64,000 nucleotides of DNA from CAKVON01 sp902475665 (GTDB lineage Bacteria; Actinomycetota; Coriobacteriia; Coriobacteriales; Atopobiaceae): NCBI GenBank assembly GCA_036321795.1, contig JAWQCY010000005.1:1-64000 (forward strand), read 5' to 3'. Of this stretch, positions 17,263 through 27,907 are shown piece by piece. Every line of letters begins with the position of its first letter. The stretch's first letter is position 1. Under the pieces are notes generated by a model that was not told the origin of the DNA, made no database searches, and saw only the letters and a list, made by a program, of their open reading frames with translations. A program made the translations under genes and the position numbers.

Positions 17263-19149
17263 CTAGTTGTTGCGACGCTTCATCGCGTAGGCGGCGCCGG
17301 CGATCACGACGCCGATGCCGGCGACGGAGGCGACCATGGTGAAGTCGGTCGCGTCACCGGTCTGCGGGGTGGAGCCAGCGCTGGCGGTGCCGTTGGCGGA
17401 GGGCTTGGCGGCCGGGGTGGCGGCGGGCTTGGTCTCGGGCTTCGGCTCCGGCTTGGGCTCCGGCTTGGGCTCGGGCTTGGGCTCGGGGGCCGGGACGACC
17501 TCGGAGGCGTAGGTGATGGACTGCTTCAGGCCGTGGGCCTCAGCGTCGTAGTCGCTCGGGACGAACGGCTCGTCGAAGTTGCCGGCCTTGAGGTAGGCGC
17601 GCAGCTCGTCGAGCGCGGCCTTGCACTTCTTGTAGGTCTGCTCGGTGGCGACCTTGCCAGCCTTGGTGGCCAGCTCGCTGCGGGCGTCGCCGGAGGCGGC
17701 GATGATGGCGGCGTCAACGGCCTTGTTCTGCTCGATCAGCTCGTTCTGCAGGGCGTCGAGGTAGGCGCGCATGCCCTCGGCGCAGGTGGAGCGGTTGTTG
17801 TAGCAGAGGGAGTTGATGTCCATCATGACGAAGTCGATGGAGTTGGCGGGCTCCTCCTGCATGGCCTGCTCGATCTCCTTCTGGGGACCGGTGACAGGAT
17901 CCCTGAAGGCCTTGTTGCTGCCGCAGTGGTCGCTGGTGGTCTCCTCGGTGAGGAAGTACTCGCTGGGCTCGGTGATCAGGGCGCTGTACAGCGGGATCGC
18001 GACGGAGAACTCGCTGCGCGACAGCGACTGCCACTGGATGGTGGCGACGTCGGCGGGCAGGCCGTTGCGGATCTCGAACATGTGGCCCTCGGGCTGGCGG
18101 TTGTTGCCGATGGCGTAGAAGCCATAGGCGTTGGCGTCGAACTTGGTGCCCTCGCCACGGGTGCCCAGCGCACGGAGAATCTCGAAGGTGCTCATGTTCG
18201 ACTTGCCCGGGGTGAAGAACAGGGTGGGCTCGTCGATCTTGGTCACGCCGCCGGCGCTGGCGTCGAAGGTGTAGGTGCCCTCCTCGAGCGGGGCGCCGAA
18301 GTACTCGCGGCCCTGGGCCAGGCGGGTGAGGCTACCAGCGGACTGCTTGTCGTCGGCCTTGCCGTAGGTGCCCGTGAGGTCAGGGGTGCCGTCGGCGAAG
18401 GTCTTCAGGAAGCCCTTCTCCTGCGGCATGGAGACGACGGTGGCGGAGTGCAGGCAGACCTCGGGGTTGTCCAGATCGGCGGCGAAGCGCAGGTTGGACA
18501 GGTTCGGGTTGACGGAGGCCTTGTCGCTGGGGAGCTTGATGGCGACCCACTGGTGGCCAGACAGGACCGTCACGATCCAGCTCTCGGTGTTGTCCGAGAT
18601 GGCGATCTGGTCGCAGCTGTAGGCACCATACTGCTCGACGAGCTTGCCGACGAGCTCGACGCCCTCGCGGGCGGTGGCGGACTCACCGAGGATGACGCTT
18701 GCGTAGTTGTACTCGCCGATGCCGGACTCCTCGTTCAGGGGGTCAGCGGCCTCGGCCTCGGGGCCGTAGCTCGTGCTCAGCGTGGCGGAGCAGGAGACGC
18801 CCTTCTCGTTGATGCCTGCGGAGGAGTAGGCGTTGGTGTTATCGTCCCACTGGTCCTTGGCGTCACGGACGTAGGAGTAGCGGTACGAGGTCTTGTCCGA
18901 GGTCCAGCTGAAGTCGGACTCGTCAGAGAAGTACGTGACGTTCTTCATGCTCGGCTCGATACCGTAGCGCTTGAAGTAGCGGTAGCTGAAGTCCTCGTCG
19001 CGACCGATGTAGTTGCTGCCGTTCTCGGTGTACATGGACGGCACCCAGAACTGCGTGCACTCGGCGAGCGCGGCTGCCGGGACGGACGTGAACACGACCG
19101 CCGCGGTCAGGGCCGCAGTCATGGCCTTGAGCAGGCTGCTCCTCTTCAT
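17263..19149 (-). CDS. Surface-anchored C69-family dipeptidase
   Basis: 628-residue exported Ntn-hydrolase peptidase. The signal peptide is residues 1-30 (MKRSSLLKA..AAALAE) and the predicted nucleophile is Cys31 in AECTQFW, exposed as the mature N-terminus. Other family segments: NGSNYIGRDEDFSYRY, GINEKGVSCSAT, ESATAREGVELV. The C-terminus has PEPK repeats as a wall-spanning stalk, then TPQTGD, a hydrophobic helix and KRRNN, a sortase signal with Thr in place of Leu. It probably digests dipeptides at the cell surface. An AT-rich upstream region of over 370 bases precedes it. Confidence 0.88.
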   Translation of the reverse strand: MKRSSLLKAMTAALTAAVVFTSVPAAALAECTQFWVPSMYTENGSNYIGRDEDFSYRYFKRYGIEPSMKNVTYFSDESDFSWTSDKTSYRYSYVRDAKDQWDDNTNAYSSAGINEKGVSCSATLSTSYGPEAEAADPLNEESGIGEYNYASVILGESATAREGVELVGKLVEQYGAYSCDQIAISDNTESWIVTVLSGHQWVAIKLPSDKASVNPNLSNLRFAADLDNPEVCLHSATVVSMPQEKGFLKTFADGTPDLTGTYGKADDKQSAGSLTRLAQGREYFGAPLEEGTYTFDASAGGVTKIDEPTLFFTPGKSNMSTFEILRALGTRGEGTKFDANAYGFYAIGNNRQPEGHMFEIRNGLPADVATIQWQSLSRSEFSVAIPLYSALITEPSEYFLTEETTSDHCGSNKAFRDPVTGPQKEIEQAMQEEPANSIDFVMMDINSLCYNNRSTCAEGMRAYLDALQNELIEQNKAVDAAIIAASGDARSELATKAGKVATEQTYKKCKAALDELRAYLKAGNFDEPFVPSDYDAEAHGLKQSITYASEVVPAPEPKPEPKPEPKPEPKPETKPAATPAAKPSANGTASAGSTPQTGDATDFTMVASVAGIGVVIAGAAYAMKRRNN

Positions 19150-19526
19150 GGGCTTCCTCCCTTATCGGCGAATTGCTGGTTTGCGATGCGAAAGTGGCCT
19201 GAAATCACTTCCACACAGGTGCCATCAATTCAGCCTCTTGGATAGATTTGACGTTTTATGAACTAAGACGGCAGCCCAGCCCTCTCAGTCCATATTCAGG
19301 CTGCGCCATTCTATCCTCAGACCCATTTCAGCGAAAGCCATTAACTTGCTCATTCTGCAAACGGACTTTCGTCAGCATAACTGGACATTTATCACCTTTT
19401 TGACCATCAGTCAGACTATGCCCCGCCCTTCGTTCGATTGGATTCAATTTCAGATAAACCTGGATGCCAATCATTAGGTATTTATTATTCTGTATTTGTT
19501 CTGAGTTGATATACAGGCATAAAAAA
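19150..19526. other. AT-rich intergenic region upstream of the C69 dipeptidase
   Basis: Roughly 375 bases with lower GC than the surroundings, most marked at 19380-19520. It should hold the leftward promoter of the dipeptidase gene. A GATTCAA motif lies at 19440-19447. No ORF, RNA or clear riboswitch was recognised. Confidence 0.5.
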
Positions 19527-19556
19527 GACCCCCGAGAGAATCTCTCGGGGGCCTTG
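19527..19556 (-). terminator. Terminator after pgi
   Basis: Stem GACCCCCGAGAGA/TCTCTCGGGGG with a three-base loop, followed by TTTTTTATG on the minus strand. It shares a 25-base core with the terminator at 17.2 kb. Confidence 0.9.
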
Positions 19557-19576
19557 GGTGGGGCGAGAAGCACTGC

Positions 19577-21268
<1,692 letters not shown>

Positions 21269-21349
21269 TGTTACTCCTTCACTCCTATGGCCGCCAGGTG
21301 GCGGCCCCTCCCACACTCGATTATAGGTCCACCCGCACATGCGGTCGGC

Positions 21350-21360
21350 CTGCCGAGAAG
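21350..21360 (+). repeat. CCTGCCGAGAAG element, intergenic copy
   Basis: Exact copy two bases past the metH stop codon; in the metH sense direction it reads CTTCTCGGCAGG. Confidence 0.65.
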
Positions 21361-21362
21361 GG

Positions 21363-23858
21363 CTACGAGCCCAAGACCTCCTCGGCGATGCGTGCCGTCT
21401 CGGAGGCGTCCTTGGCGTAGAAGTCGGCACCGACCATCTGCGCGTACTCGGGGTTGAGGACGGCACCGCCCACGACGACCTTGCACCAGGGGGCCTGCTC
21501 GCGTAAAAGCTCGATGGTCGTGGCCATGGCGGGGACCGTCGTCGTCATGAGGGCCGAAAGTCCCGCCAGGCGGATGTGGTGCTCCACGACGCAGTCGACA
21601 AAGTCCTGCGGCTCGACGTCGCGACCCAGGTCGTAGATGCGGAAACCGTAGTTCTCCAGCAGCATCTTGACGATGTTCTTGCCGATGTCGTGGATGTCGC
21701 CCTTGACGGTGCAGATGGCGACCTCGCCCTTCCGGGGGACGTCTCCGGCGGGGGCGGACGCGCGGATGACCTCGAAGCCGGCCTTGGCGGCCTCGGCCGA
21801 CGCCATGAGCTGGGGCAGGAAGAACGTCCCCTTCTCGAAGCGCATGCCCACCTCGTCGAGCGCCGGGATCAAGACGGCGTCGATCAGCTCGATCGGGTCG
21901 CCACCCGCCTCCAGAAGCGAGCGGACCTCGGCCGCGCACGGTTCGCCGCGACCCTCGAGCACGAAGCCGCGGATGCGCTGCTCGGGCGTCGCCGCGTCGG
22001 CTGCCACACCGTCCTTCTCGGCAGCGGGGGCGCTGGCCGTGGCGGCACCGGGCTTGGCGTCGGTACGGCCCGCGTTCTCGTTGATGTAGGCCACGGCGTT
22101 GACGTCCTGGCCGTTGAGGACGCGCCATGCGGCGACCGCGTCCATGAAGCGGCGCGACAGCGGGTTCATGATGGCGAGGTCCAGGCCCGCCTCGAAGGCG
22201 GCCGTGAGAAACGTCGCGTTGAGCAGCGGGCGGAACGGCAGGCCAAAGCTGATGTTGGAGACGCCCAGCACACAGCGGACGCCGGGGAGCTCGGCCTTGA
22301 CCAGGCGGATGGCGTCCAGAATCGCGCGACCGGCCATCTGGTTGGTCGATACCGCCATGGTCAGGCAGTCGATCAGGACGTCTTGCCTGGGGATGCCCGC
22401 CTCGTCGGTGGCCGCGACGATGCGCCTGGCCACCTCGAGCCTGCCGGCGCCCGTCTCGGGGATGCCGTCCTCGTCGAGCGCCAGGCCCACAATCGCGCAG
22501 CCGTAGTGGCGCGCGATGGGAAGCACCGCGTCGAGCACCTCGCGCTTGCCGTTGGTCGAGTTGATGATCGGCTTGCCCGGGTAGACGCGCACGGCCGCCT
22601 CGATGGCCACGGGATCGGCCGAGTCGATCTGCAGCGGAAGGGTGGTCACGCCCTGGAGCTCCTCGACCAGGCGGACGATGGTGGCCGGCTCGTCAATCTC
22701 GGGCAGGCCCGCGTTGACGTCGAGCACCTCGGCGCCAGCCTTGGCCTGCGCCACGGCCTCGCCCATGACGTAGTCGAAGTCGCCGGTGCGCAGCGCCTCC
22801 TTCAGGCGCTTCTTGCCGGTGGGGTTGATGCGCTCGCCGATGACGCCCACATGCCCCTCCCTTAGCGAGAAGAGCCGCTGGGCCGAGGTCACGCACAGGT
22901 CGTCGCGACGCTCGGTGCGGCCGACGGGCACGCGGGCCAGCAGGTCCTTCTCGCCACGGATGAAGTCGGGCGTAGTGCCGCAGCAGCCGCCCAGGACGGT
23001 GACGCCCGCGCGGACGAGCGGCTCGAGGGCCTCGCAGTACTCGTCGACGCCAACCGAGTACGTGGTGACGCCGTCGACGACCGAGGGCAGGCCCGCGTTG
23101 GCCTGCACCATGACCGGGCGGCGCGACCACGGCATCATGCGCATGACCAGCGGCGCGACGTCGGCCGGGCCCAGGGAGCAGTTGATGCCGATGACGTCGG
23201 CGCCCAGGGCCGACAGCGTGACAGCGGCCACCTCGGGGGTGGTGCCCAGAAACGTGCGGCCGTCCTCACCGAAGGTCATCGTGCAGAAGACGGGCAGGTC
23301 GGAGTTCTCGCGGCAGGCAAGAACGGCGGCCTTGGCCTCCGAAAGGTCGGCCATGGTCTCGATGATAAAGAGGTCGGCGCCGGCCTCGGTCGCGGCAATG
23401 GCCTGCTCGGCAAACAGGTCGTAGGCCTCGTCGAACGACAGGGTCCCCATGGGGCGCAGAAGCGCGCCGGTGGGGCCGATGTCTGCCGCGACGTAGCCGG
23501 GGTTCGCGGCGCGTGCGCAGGCCACGGCTGCCGAGAAGACCTCGCGGACCGAGGCCGCCTCGCCGAGCTTGCGCGCGTTGGCGCCGAAGGTGTTGGTGGT
23601 GACCACGTCGGAGCCCGCCTCGACGTAGGCGCGGTGGATGCCCGTGATCTTCTCGGGGTCGGACAGGCACAAGAGCTCGGGCAGCTCGCCGGCGTCGAGG
23701 CCGGCGGCCTGGAGCTGCGTGCCCATGGCGCCGTCGAAGATCAGGGCGTCGTCGCCGGCCAGGACGTGGGCGAGGCGCGCGTCGGCGACGCGGGTCTCGC
23801 GGGGCGCGAGGTGGCCCTCGGGCGCATGGATGGTGACGGAGCTGGCGGCATTAGCCAT
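21363..23858 (-). CDS. metH: Cobalamin-dependent methionine synthase lacking the activation domain
   Basis: Transfers methyl from 5-methyl-tetrahydrofolate to homocysteine through cobalamin. 831 residues in order: homocysteine domain (GAMGTQLQAAG, zinc ligands in GINCSLGP and GGCCGTTPDF), pterin domain (GERINPTGKKRLKEA), cobalamin cap, then B12 domain with the lower-ligand motif DIHDIGKNIV. It stops after the B12 domain, so the reactivation domain is missing and supplied by the preceding gene. ATG at 23858 has GGGAGGA upstream and overlaps the previous stop by eight bases. A Pro/Ala linker near residue 615 carries AAEKDG, encoded by the recurrent element. Confidence 0.96.
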   Translation of the reverse strand: MANAASSVTIHAPEGHLAPRETRVADARLAHVLAGDDALIFDGAMGTQLQAAGLDAGELPELLCLSDPEKITGIHRAYVEAGSDVVTTNTFGANARKLGEAASVREVFSAAVACARAANPGYVAADIGPTGALLRPMGTLSFDEAYDLFAEQAIAATEAGADLFIIETMADLSEAKAAVLACRENSDLPVFCTMTFGEDGRTFLGTTPEVAAVTLSALGADVIGINCSLGPADVAPLVMRMMPWSRRPVMVQANAGLPSVVDGVTTYSVGVDEYCEALEPLVRAGVTVLGGCCGTTPDFIRGEKDLLARVPVGRTERRDDLCVTSAQRLFSLREGHVGVIGERINPTGKKRLKEALRTGDFDYVMGEAVAQAKAGAEVLDVNAGLPEIDEPATIVRLVEELQGVTTLPLQIDSADPVAIEAAVRVYPGKPIINSTNGKREVLDAVLPIARHYGCAIVGLALDEDGIPETGAGRLEVARRIVAATDEAGIPRQDVLIDCLTMAVSTNQMAGRAILDAIRLVKAELPGVRCVLGVSNISFGLPFRPLLNATFLTAAFEAGLDLAIMNPLSRRFMDAVAAWRVLNGQDVNAVAYINENAGRTDAKPGAATASAPAAEKDGVAADAATPEQRIRGFVLEGRGEPCAAEVRSLLEAGGDPIELIDAVLIPALDEVGMRFEKGTFFLPQLMASAEAAKAGFEVIRASAPAGDVPRKGEVAICTVKGDIHDIGKNIVKMLLENYGFRIYDLGRDVEPQDFVDCVVEHHIRLAGLSALMTTTVPAMATTIELLREQAPWCKVVVGGAVLNPEYAQMVGADFYAKDASETARIAEEVLGS

Positions 23859-24564
23859 GGCAGGTCCTCCCGGACTTCCTGAGCGAGCAGAACTCGCGGA
23901 ACGAGCAGATGGGGCAAGAGCCTTGCGAGTCGGGCTGCGGCGTGGGATGGATGCCAACGACGGCCGTGACGCTCTTGGTTGGGATCATGAGGTTGGAGTC
24001 GGTCAGGGTGATGCCCAGGCGGCGCGTGGCGTCGGTCGCGGCCAGGAAGTCGGGCTGCGAGTCGAGCGGCATGTCGCCGTAGCCGGGGCTGAATCGCCAG
24101 CTCGCATGCATGCCGAGTGAGGCCGCGTAGGCCACGGCCCGCGCGTTGGCGGCGTCGGCGGCGCGCTCCACGAGGGTGGACGACGCAGAGTCCACGACCA
24201 CCTGCGCGAGCGAGTCGGTGGCCGACAGGAGCCTGAGCTCGCGGTCGGTGCCCAACCCCAGCGTCACCGCAAAGACGACGACCTCGACGGCGTCGGCCAG
24301 GTGCCTCGCGATGTCGCGACCGCGAAGCACGAGCGTGGTGCCGGCGAGCCTGACCTCGTCATCCGCACGACCCGCGACACGAAAGCTGCGCAGGGCACCC
24401 CTCGGGCTCGCGACCTCGATCGCGCGAGCGACAAGCGCGTCGAGCCGCCCGTCCAGCTCGGGCGAGACTGACTGGCCGCGGTAGCCCAGGTAGCGCAGGA
24501 CCTCCCCGCGGTCGACCGAGCCAATCGCGTAGTCCTCGCGCGCTATGACCAGACCCGACGCCAA
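23851..24564 (-). CDS. Stand-alone methionine synthase reactivation-domain protein
   Basis: About 237 residues resembling the MetH C-terminal activation domain, which binds S-adenosylmethionine to remethylate oxidised cobalamin. Features: SPGYGDMPLDSQPDF, then SNLMIPTKSVTAVVGI, matching the PxKSxxAVxG-type motif, and a C-terminal cysteine cluster (CPICSFREFC). It completes the truncated MetH encoded next, with eight bases overlapping its ATG. The start is uncertain: TTG at 24564, eight bases after AGGA, lies just after the metF stop, while an ATG at 24618 would overlap metF. Confidence 0.8.
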   Translation of the reverse strand: MASGLVIAREDYAIGSVDRGEVLRYLGYRGQSVSPELDGRLDALVARAIEVASPRGALRSFRVAGRADDEVRLAGTTLVLRGRDIARHLADAVEVVVFAVTLGLGTDRELRLLSATDSLAQVVVDSASSTLVERAADAANARAVAYAASLGMHASWRFSPGYGDMPLDSQPDFLAATDATRRLGITLTDSNLMIPTKSVTAVVGIHPTPQPDSQGSCPICSFREFCSLRKSGRTCHG

Positions 24565-24574
24565 GGGCCGCGTC

Positions 24575-25438
24575 CTAACCCAGGTAGCCCGCGGCGGCCA
24601 GGGCGTCGCGGGTGGCACGGCCGATCTCGGGGCGGTTCATCGTGTAGACGTGCAGGCCGTCGACGCCATTCCTGGAGAGGTCGACGAGCTGCTCGCAGGC
24701 ATACTCGACGCCGGCGGCGCGCACGGCGTCATCGTCGCCGCCGGCGGCGACGATGCGCTTGATCAGCTTGGACGGGATGGTGGCGCCACAGGTGAAGGAC
24801 ATGCGCTTGACCTGGCCCTCGCTCGTGAACGGCATGACGCCGACGACCACGGGAACCTTGATGCGGGCGCGGTCGAGCGCCTCGCGGAAGCGGTAGAACA
24901 GCTCGTTGTCGAAGAACAGCTGCGTGACCAGGAAGTCGACGCCGGCATCCTGCTTGGCCTTGAGGTGCTCGATCGACTTGGCGAAGTCGGGGCACTCGAC
25001 GTGGCCCTCGGGATAGCACGCGGCGCCAATGCACAGCCCCGACCCCTTGAGGTACGCGATGAGGTCGCTCGCGTAGGTGAAGTCGATGGGCTCGCGGCCT
25101 GCCACGCGGTCGCCACGCAGCGCCAGGACGTTGTCGACGCCGGCGACCTTGAGCTCGGCGACATAGCCGTCGACCGTCTCGCGCGTGGCGCCCATGCACG
25201 TGAGGTGCGCGAGCGACGCCACGCCGGGGTGATCGCGCTGGATGCGGTCGGCGATGGCGACGGTGTTGGCGGAGCTGCCGGTGCCGCCGGCCGAGAAGGT
25301 CACCGAGATGTAGTCGGGACCGCAGGCGGCAAGCTCGTCGGCGATGCCGGCGGCGGTCTGCTGGCTCATGTCGCCCTTGGGCGGGAAGATCTCGAACGAG
25401 AAGGTCTGCTTCCTCTCGAGGATGTCGGCGATTCTCAT
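24575..25438 (-). CDS. metF: 5,10-methylenetetrahydrofolate reductase
   Basis: Flavoenzyme that makes the methyl-folate used by MetH. 287 residues: FSFEIFPPKGD with the catalytic Glu, SVTFSAGGTGS, HLTCMGATRE, ALRGDRV, FLVTQLFFDNE, VVVGVMPFTSEGQ and NRPEIG. ATG at 25438 has AGGAGG upstream. It is second in the operon unknown gene-metF-reactivation protein-metH, so methyl-folate supply, methyl transfer and reactivation are co-expressed. Confidence 0.96.
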   Translation of the reverse strand: MRIADILERKQTFSFEIFPPKGDMSQQTAAGIADELAACGPDYISVTFSAGGTGSSANTVAIADRIQRDHPGVASLAHLTCMGATRETVDGYVAELKVAGVDNVLALRGDRVAGREPIDFTYASDLIAYLKGSGLCIGAACYPEGHVECPDFAKSIEHLKAKQDAGVDFLVTQLFFDNELFYRFREALDRARIKVPVVVGVMPFTSEGQVKRMSFTCGATIPSKLIKRIVAAGGDDDAVRAAGVEYACEQLVDLSRNGVDGLHVYTMNRPEIGRATRDALAAAGYLG

Positions 25439-25446
25439 GGTTCCTC

Positions 25447-25992
25447 CTAATAGGGTTCGCCCAGGGGCGCGATCTGCTTGAGCCTGGCCCACATGAGCTG
25501 CTTTTGTTCGGGGCTGGAGAGCGCCTCCTCGAAGCCGCCCAGGTTGAGCACACGCATGCCCAGCACCTGGACCACGCGGCCCGCCGTGAGCATCGCGTCC
25601 TCGAACTCGGGAAGCGCGGCAAGATCCTCGGCATAGGCCTCGCGCAACGCGTCGGCAGCGGCCTCGTCGCAGACGACGAGCGTGTCGGGGTCCAGCGCGC
25701 AGACGGTCTCGCGCAGGGTCGCCGCATCCAGGGCCGACCCGTCCGACGCGACGGCGGCAAACGCGACCCAATCCTCGGGAGCATAGCCCAGGGCCTGCAG
25801 CGACTTGCGCAGGGCCTGGCCGTCGTTACCAGACAGAAGCGAATCGAGGTCCTTCTCGGTAAGCAGGCCCTTGGCAAAGGCGACGTGCGAGAAGGCGTTG
25901 CCCGCCATGCGCACGCCGCGGCCCGCCAGCGACCCCAGCTCGGCCGTGGCCTTGGCCACGTAGGCCTCGCGCTCGTCCTCGGCAATGCCCAT
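25447..25992 (-). CDS. Hypothetical protein, first gene of the metF-metH operon
   Basis: 181 soluble, acidic residues; family not recognised. No signal peptide, membrane helix or metal cluster. Features include GNAFSHVAFAKG, an LGYAPEDWVAF segment, DPDTLVVCDEAAADAL and a C-terminal helix ending QIAPLGEPY. ATG at 25992 has GGGAGGG upstream. The stop is eight bases from the metF start, so it is co-transcribed with the methionine synthesis genes and may serve that pathway; this is inference from position only. It diverges from thioredoxin across about 140 bases. Confidence 0.75.
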   Translation of the reverse strand: MGIAEDEREAYVAKATAELGSLAGRGVRMAGNAFSHVAFAKGLLTEKDLDSLLSGNDGQALRKSLQALGYAPEDWVAFAAVASDGSALDAATLRETVCALDPDTLVVCDEAAADALREAYAEDLAALPEFEDAMLTAGRVVQVLGMRVLNLGGFEEALSSPEQKQLMWARLKQIAPLGEPY

Positions 25993-26134
25993 GCGTCCCT
26001 CCCGTCGCCGCGCGCATCCGTCACATACGTAGGCGTGATTGTACCGCCGCGACACAAGGGCCGCGCCGGTGGGTATAACCGTCGCAGGAAAACGAGACGC
26101 GGGCACGGTGCCCGAGACGATCAGGAGGAAGAAG

Positions 26135-26455
26135 ATGCCCTCTCGCAAGGTGACCACGACAGGCTTCGACAGCGAGGTCTCGAGCGCTACCACGCCCGTC
26201 CTCGTGGACTTCTGGGCCAGCTGGTGCGGCCCGTGCAGGGCCCTTGGCCCCACCGTCGAGAAGGTCGCCGACGAGCTCGACGGTCGTCTCACGGTCCTCA
26301 AGTGCAACGTCGACGAGGAGCCCGAGCTCGCCACCAGGTTCGGCATCGTCTCGATTCCCACGCTAATCGTGTTCGTGGGCGGCAAGGCCGTCCACACGAT
26401 GGTGGGCAACATGCCCGCTGCCGAGCTTCGCCACGAGCTCGACAGGTTCGTCTAA
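26135..26455 (+). CDS. trxA: Thioredoxin
   Basis: 106-residue disulfide reductase. WCGPC active site near residues 31-35, preceded by VLVDFWAS, and the conserved cis-proline in VSIPTLIVF. ATG at 26135 has AGGAGG upstream. It is a single gene divergent from the met operon, with a strong terminator directly after it. Confidence 0.97.
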   Translation: MPSRKVTTTGFDSEVSSATTPVLVDFWASWCGPCRALGPTVEKVADELDGRLTVLKCNVDEEPELATRFGIVSIPTLIVFVGGKAVHTMVGNMPAAELRHELDRFV

Positions 26456-26472
26456 CAGCTCCTGACAGACAG

Positions 26473-26515
26473 AGTGCGCCCGACGGAACCGAACGATCCG
26501 TCGGGCGCACTGTTT
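26473..26515 (+). terminator. Terminator after trxA
   Basis: Perfect 15-bp stem (26473-26487 with 26497-26511) followed by GTTTTA. Confidence 0.92.
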
Positions 26516-26562
26516 TAGGCGCGAATGTGCCTGGCAGGCATACGGCGCGGCCAGGCCGCACG

Positions 26563-27087
26563 CTAGATGCCGTCGGGCTCCAGCTGGATGATCTCGGCCG
26601 ACTGCACCACGCCGCCCGCGATGGCGATCATTCCGCAGGTGGGGCCAAGCGTCGTGCGCGGGAATGTGGGGCTTCCCGGGTTCATGACCAGGCAACCCGA
26701 CGGGGCCGTCTCCGCGAAGGGGCGGTGCGTGTGGCCGCAGATGGCCACATCGGCCGCACGCGGCTCGAGGCGCTCGCGGTAATGGCAGACCTGCCACCTC
26801 AACCCGGCCATCCTAAAGTGGTTGAGCTGCGGGACCTCCGGTCCGTATGCGTAGCTGTAGTCGTTGTTGCCCAGACATGCGCGCACGGGGGCGATGCGAC
26901 ACAGCCGCTCGTAGTCCGAACGCGAGCAGATGTCGCCCGCATGCACGATGGCGTCGACGCCATCGAGCGCGTCGATCAACGAGGGGTCCAGGTAGCCGTG
27001 GGTGTCACTCACGACGCCAACGACCATGTCGCATGCCTCGGCAGGGACGGGCGCGGGCATGGGGGGCATGAGGTTCTCGAGGGACAT
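26563..27087 (-). CDS. YfcE/MJ0936-type metallophosphoesterase
   Basis: 174-residue calcineurin-like phosphodiesterase. Metal-binding motifs in order: VSDTHG, HAGDI, GNND, CHYRERL (where GH is typical) and GHTHRP, then a terminal NPGSP. Relatives hydrolyse phosphodiesters, some acting on cyclic nucleotides; the substrate is unknown. ATG at 27087 comes one base after the stop of the LytTR regulator and lacks a good ribosome site, so translation is probably coupled. Last gene of the glycosyltransferase-kinase-regulator operon. Confidence 0.88.
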   Translation of the reverse strand: MSLENLMPPMPAPVPAEACDMVVGVVSDTHGYLDPSLIDALDGVDAIVHAGDICSRSDYERLCRIAPVRACLGNNDYSYAYGPEVPQLNHFRMAGLRWQVCHYRERLEPRAADVAICGHTHRPFAETAPSGCLVMNPGSPTFPRTTLGPTCGMIAIAGGVVQSAEIIQLEPDGI

Positions 27088-27088
27088 G

Positions 27089-27808
27089 CTACAGACCGAG
27101 CGCCCTCTTGAGCTGGACGACGCGACGGCGCGAGACCGAGATCTTCTTGCCCTCGATGCCGTTGATGCCCAGCTGGAGGATGCCGCTGGAGACGACCTCG
27201 ACGTCCTCGACGTACTCGAGGTTGACGATGTAGCCACGGTGCACGCGGAAGAAGCCGTGCGGGGTGAGCTTGTTCTCGAGCTGCGCCAGCGAGGTCGTGG
27301 ACAGGTAGCGGTCGGTGTCGGTGTAGATGCAGGAGTAGTCGTCCTTGGCCTCGATGTAGCGGATCTGGTCGATGGGGACGAGAACCTTTCGGCCGCCCTT
27401 CTCGACAGGAATGCGCTCGACCGAGGAGTGGGCCGCCGGCGCCGGCTTGAGGCGCGCCTGGACCTTGTCGAGGGCGCGGGCGAGGCGGTCGGCCTCGACG
27501 GGCTTCATCAGGTAGTCGACGGCGTCGACCTCGAAGGCATCCAGGGCGTACTCGCTGTAGGCGGTGACGAAGACGACCGCGGGCGGGTTCTTGAGCTTGT
27601 GCAGGGCCTCGGCAAGCTGCATGCCGGAGGTCTTGGGCATCGAGATGTCCATGAACAGGACGTCGGGGCGACCCTCCATGAGCTTCTCGACGGCCTCGCG
27701 CGCCGAGCATGCCTCGGTGATGGGCTCGACACGGCCGGTCTCCTCCAGAAGGTAGCGAAGCTCGGAACGGGCGGGGGCCTCGTCGTCGACGATCATGGCA
27801 TGAAGCAT
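27089..27808 (-). CDS. LytTR-family response regulator
   Basis: 239 residues: an N-terminal receiver with acidic pocket VDDE, phospho-acceptor Asp in FMDISMP near residue 54 and the signalling Lys in YLMKP, then a LytTR DNA-binding domain (RYIEAKDDYSCIYT, FFRVHRGYIVNL). It pairs with the LytS-type kinase just upstream. ATG at 27808. A 99-base gap separates it from the kinase gene and holds a GGGCCCATGGGCCC palindrome and a CCGAGAAGTGCG copy. Confidence 0.93.
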   Translation of the reverse strand: MLHAMIVDDEAPARSELRYLLEETGRVEPITEACSAREAVEKLMEGRPDVLFMDISMPKTSGMQLAEALHKLKNPPAVVFVTAYSEYALDAFEVDAVDYLMKPVEADRLARALDKVQARLKPAPAAHSSVERIPVEKGGRKVLVPIDQIRYIEAKDDYSCIYTDTDRYLSTTSLAQLENKLTPHGFFRVHRGYIVNLEYVEDVEVVSSGILQLGINGIEGKKISVSRRRVVQLKRALGL

Positions 27809-27851
27809 GTGACACCTAACCTTTCACACGGGCCCATGGGCCCAATTACTA

Positions 27852-27863
27852 CCGAGAAGTGCG
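27852..27863 (+). repeat. CCGAGAAGTGCG near-match element
   Basis: Near-match (ACCGAGAAGTGCG) about 46 bases past the kinase stop; in the kinase sense direction it reads CGCACTTCTCGG. Confidence 0.5.
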
Positions 27864-27907
27864 TGGCGCCTGTGGCCGCGTCCGTGCGGACGCATCCCAT
27901 GCGGACG

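Noticed and set aside
27823..27836. GGGCCCATGGGCCC palindrome between the LytS kinase and LytTR genes
   Set aside because: Perfect but isolated, with no T-run or second copy seen; a restriction-type or chance palindrome at this GC level.
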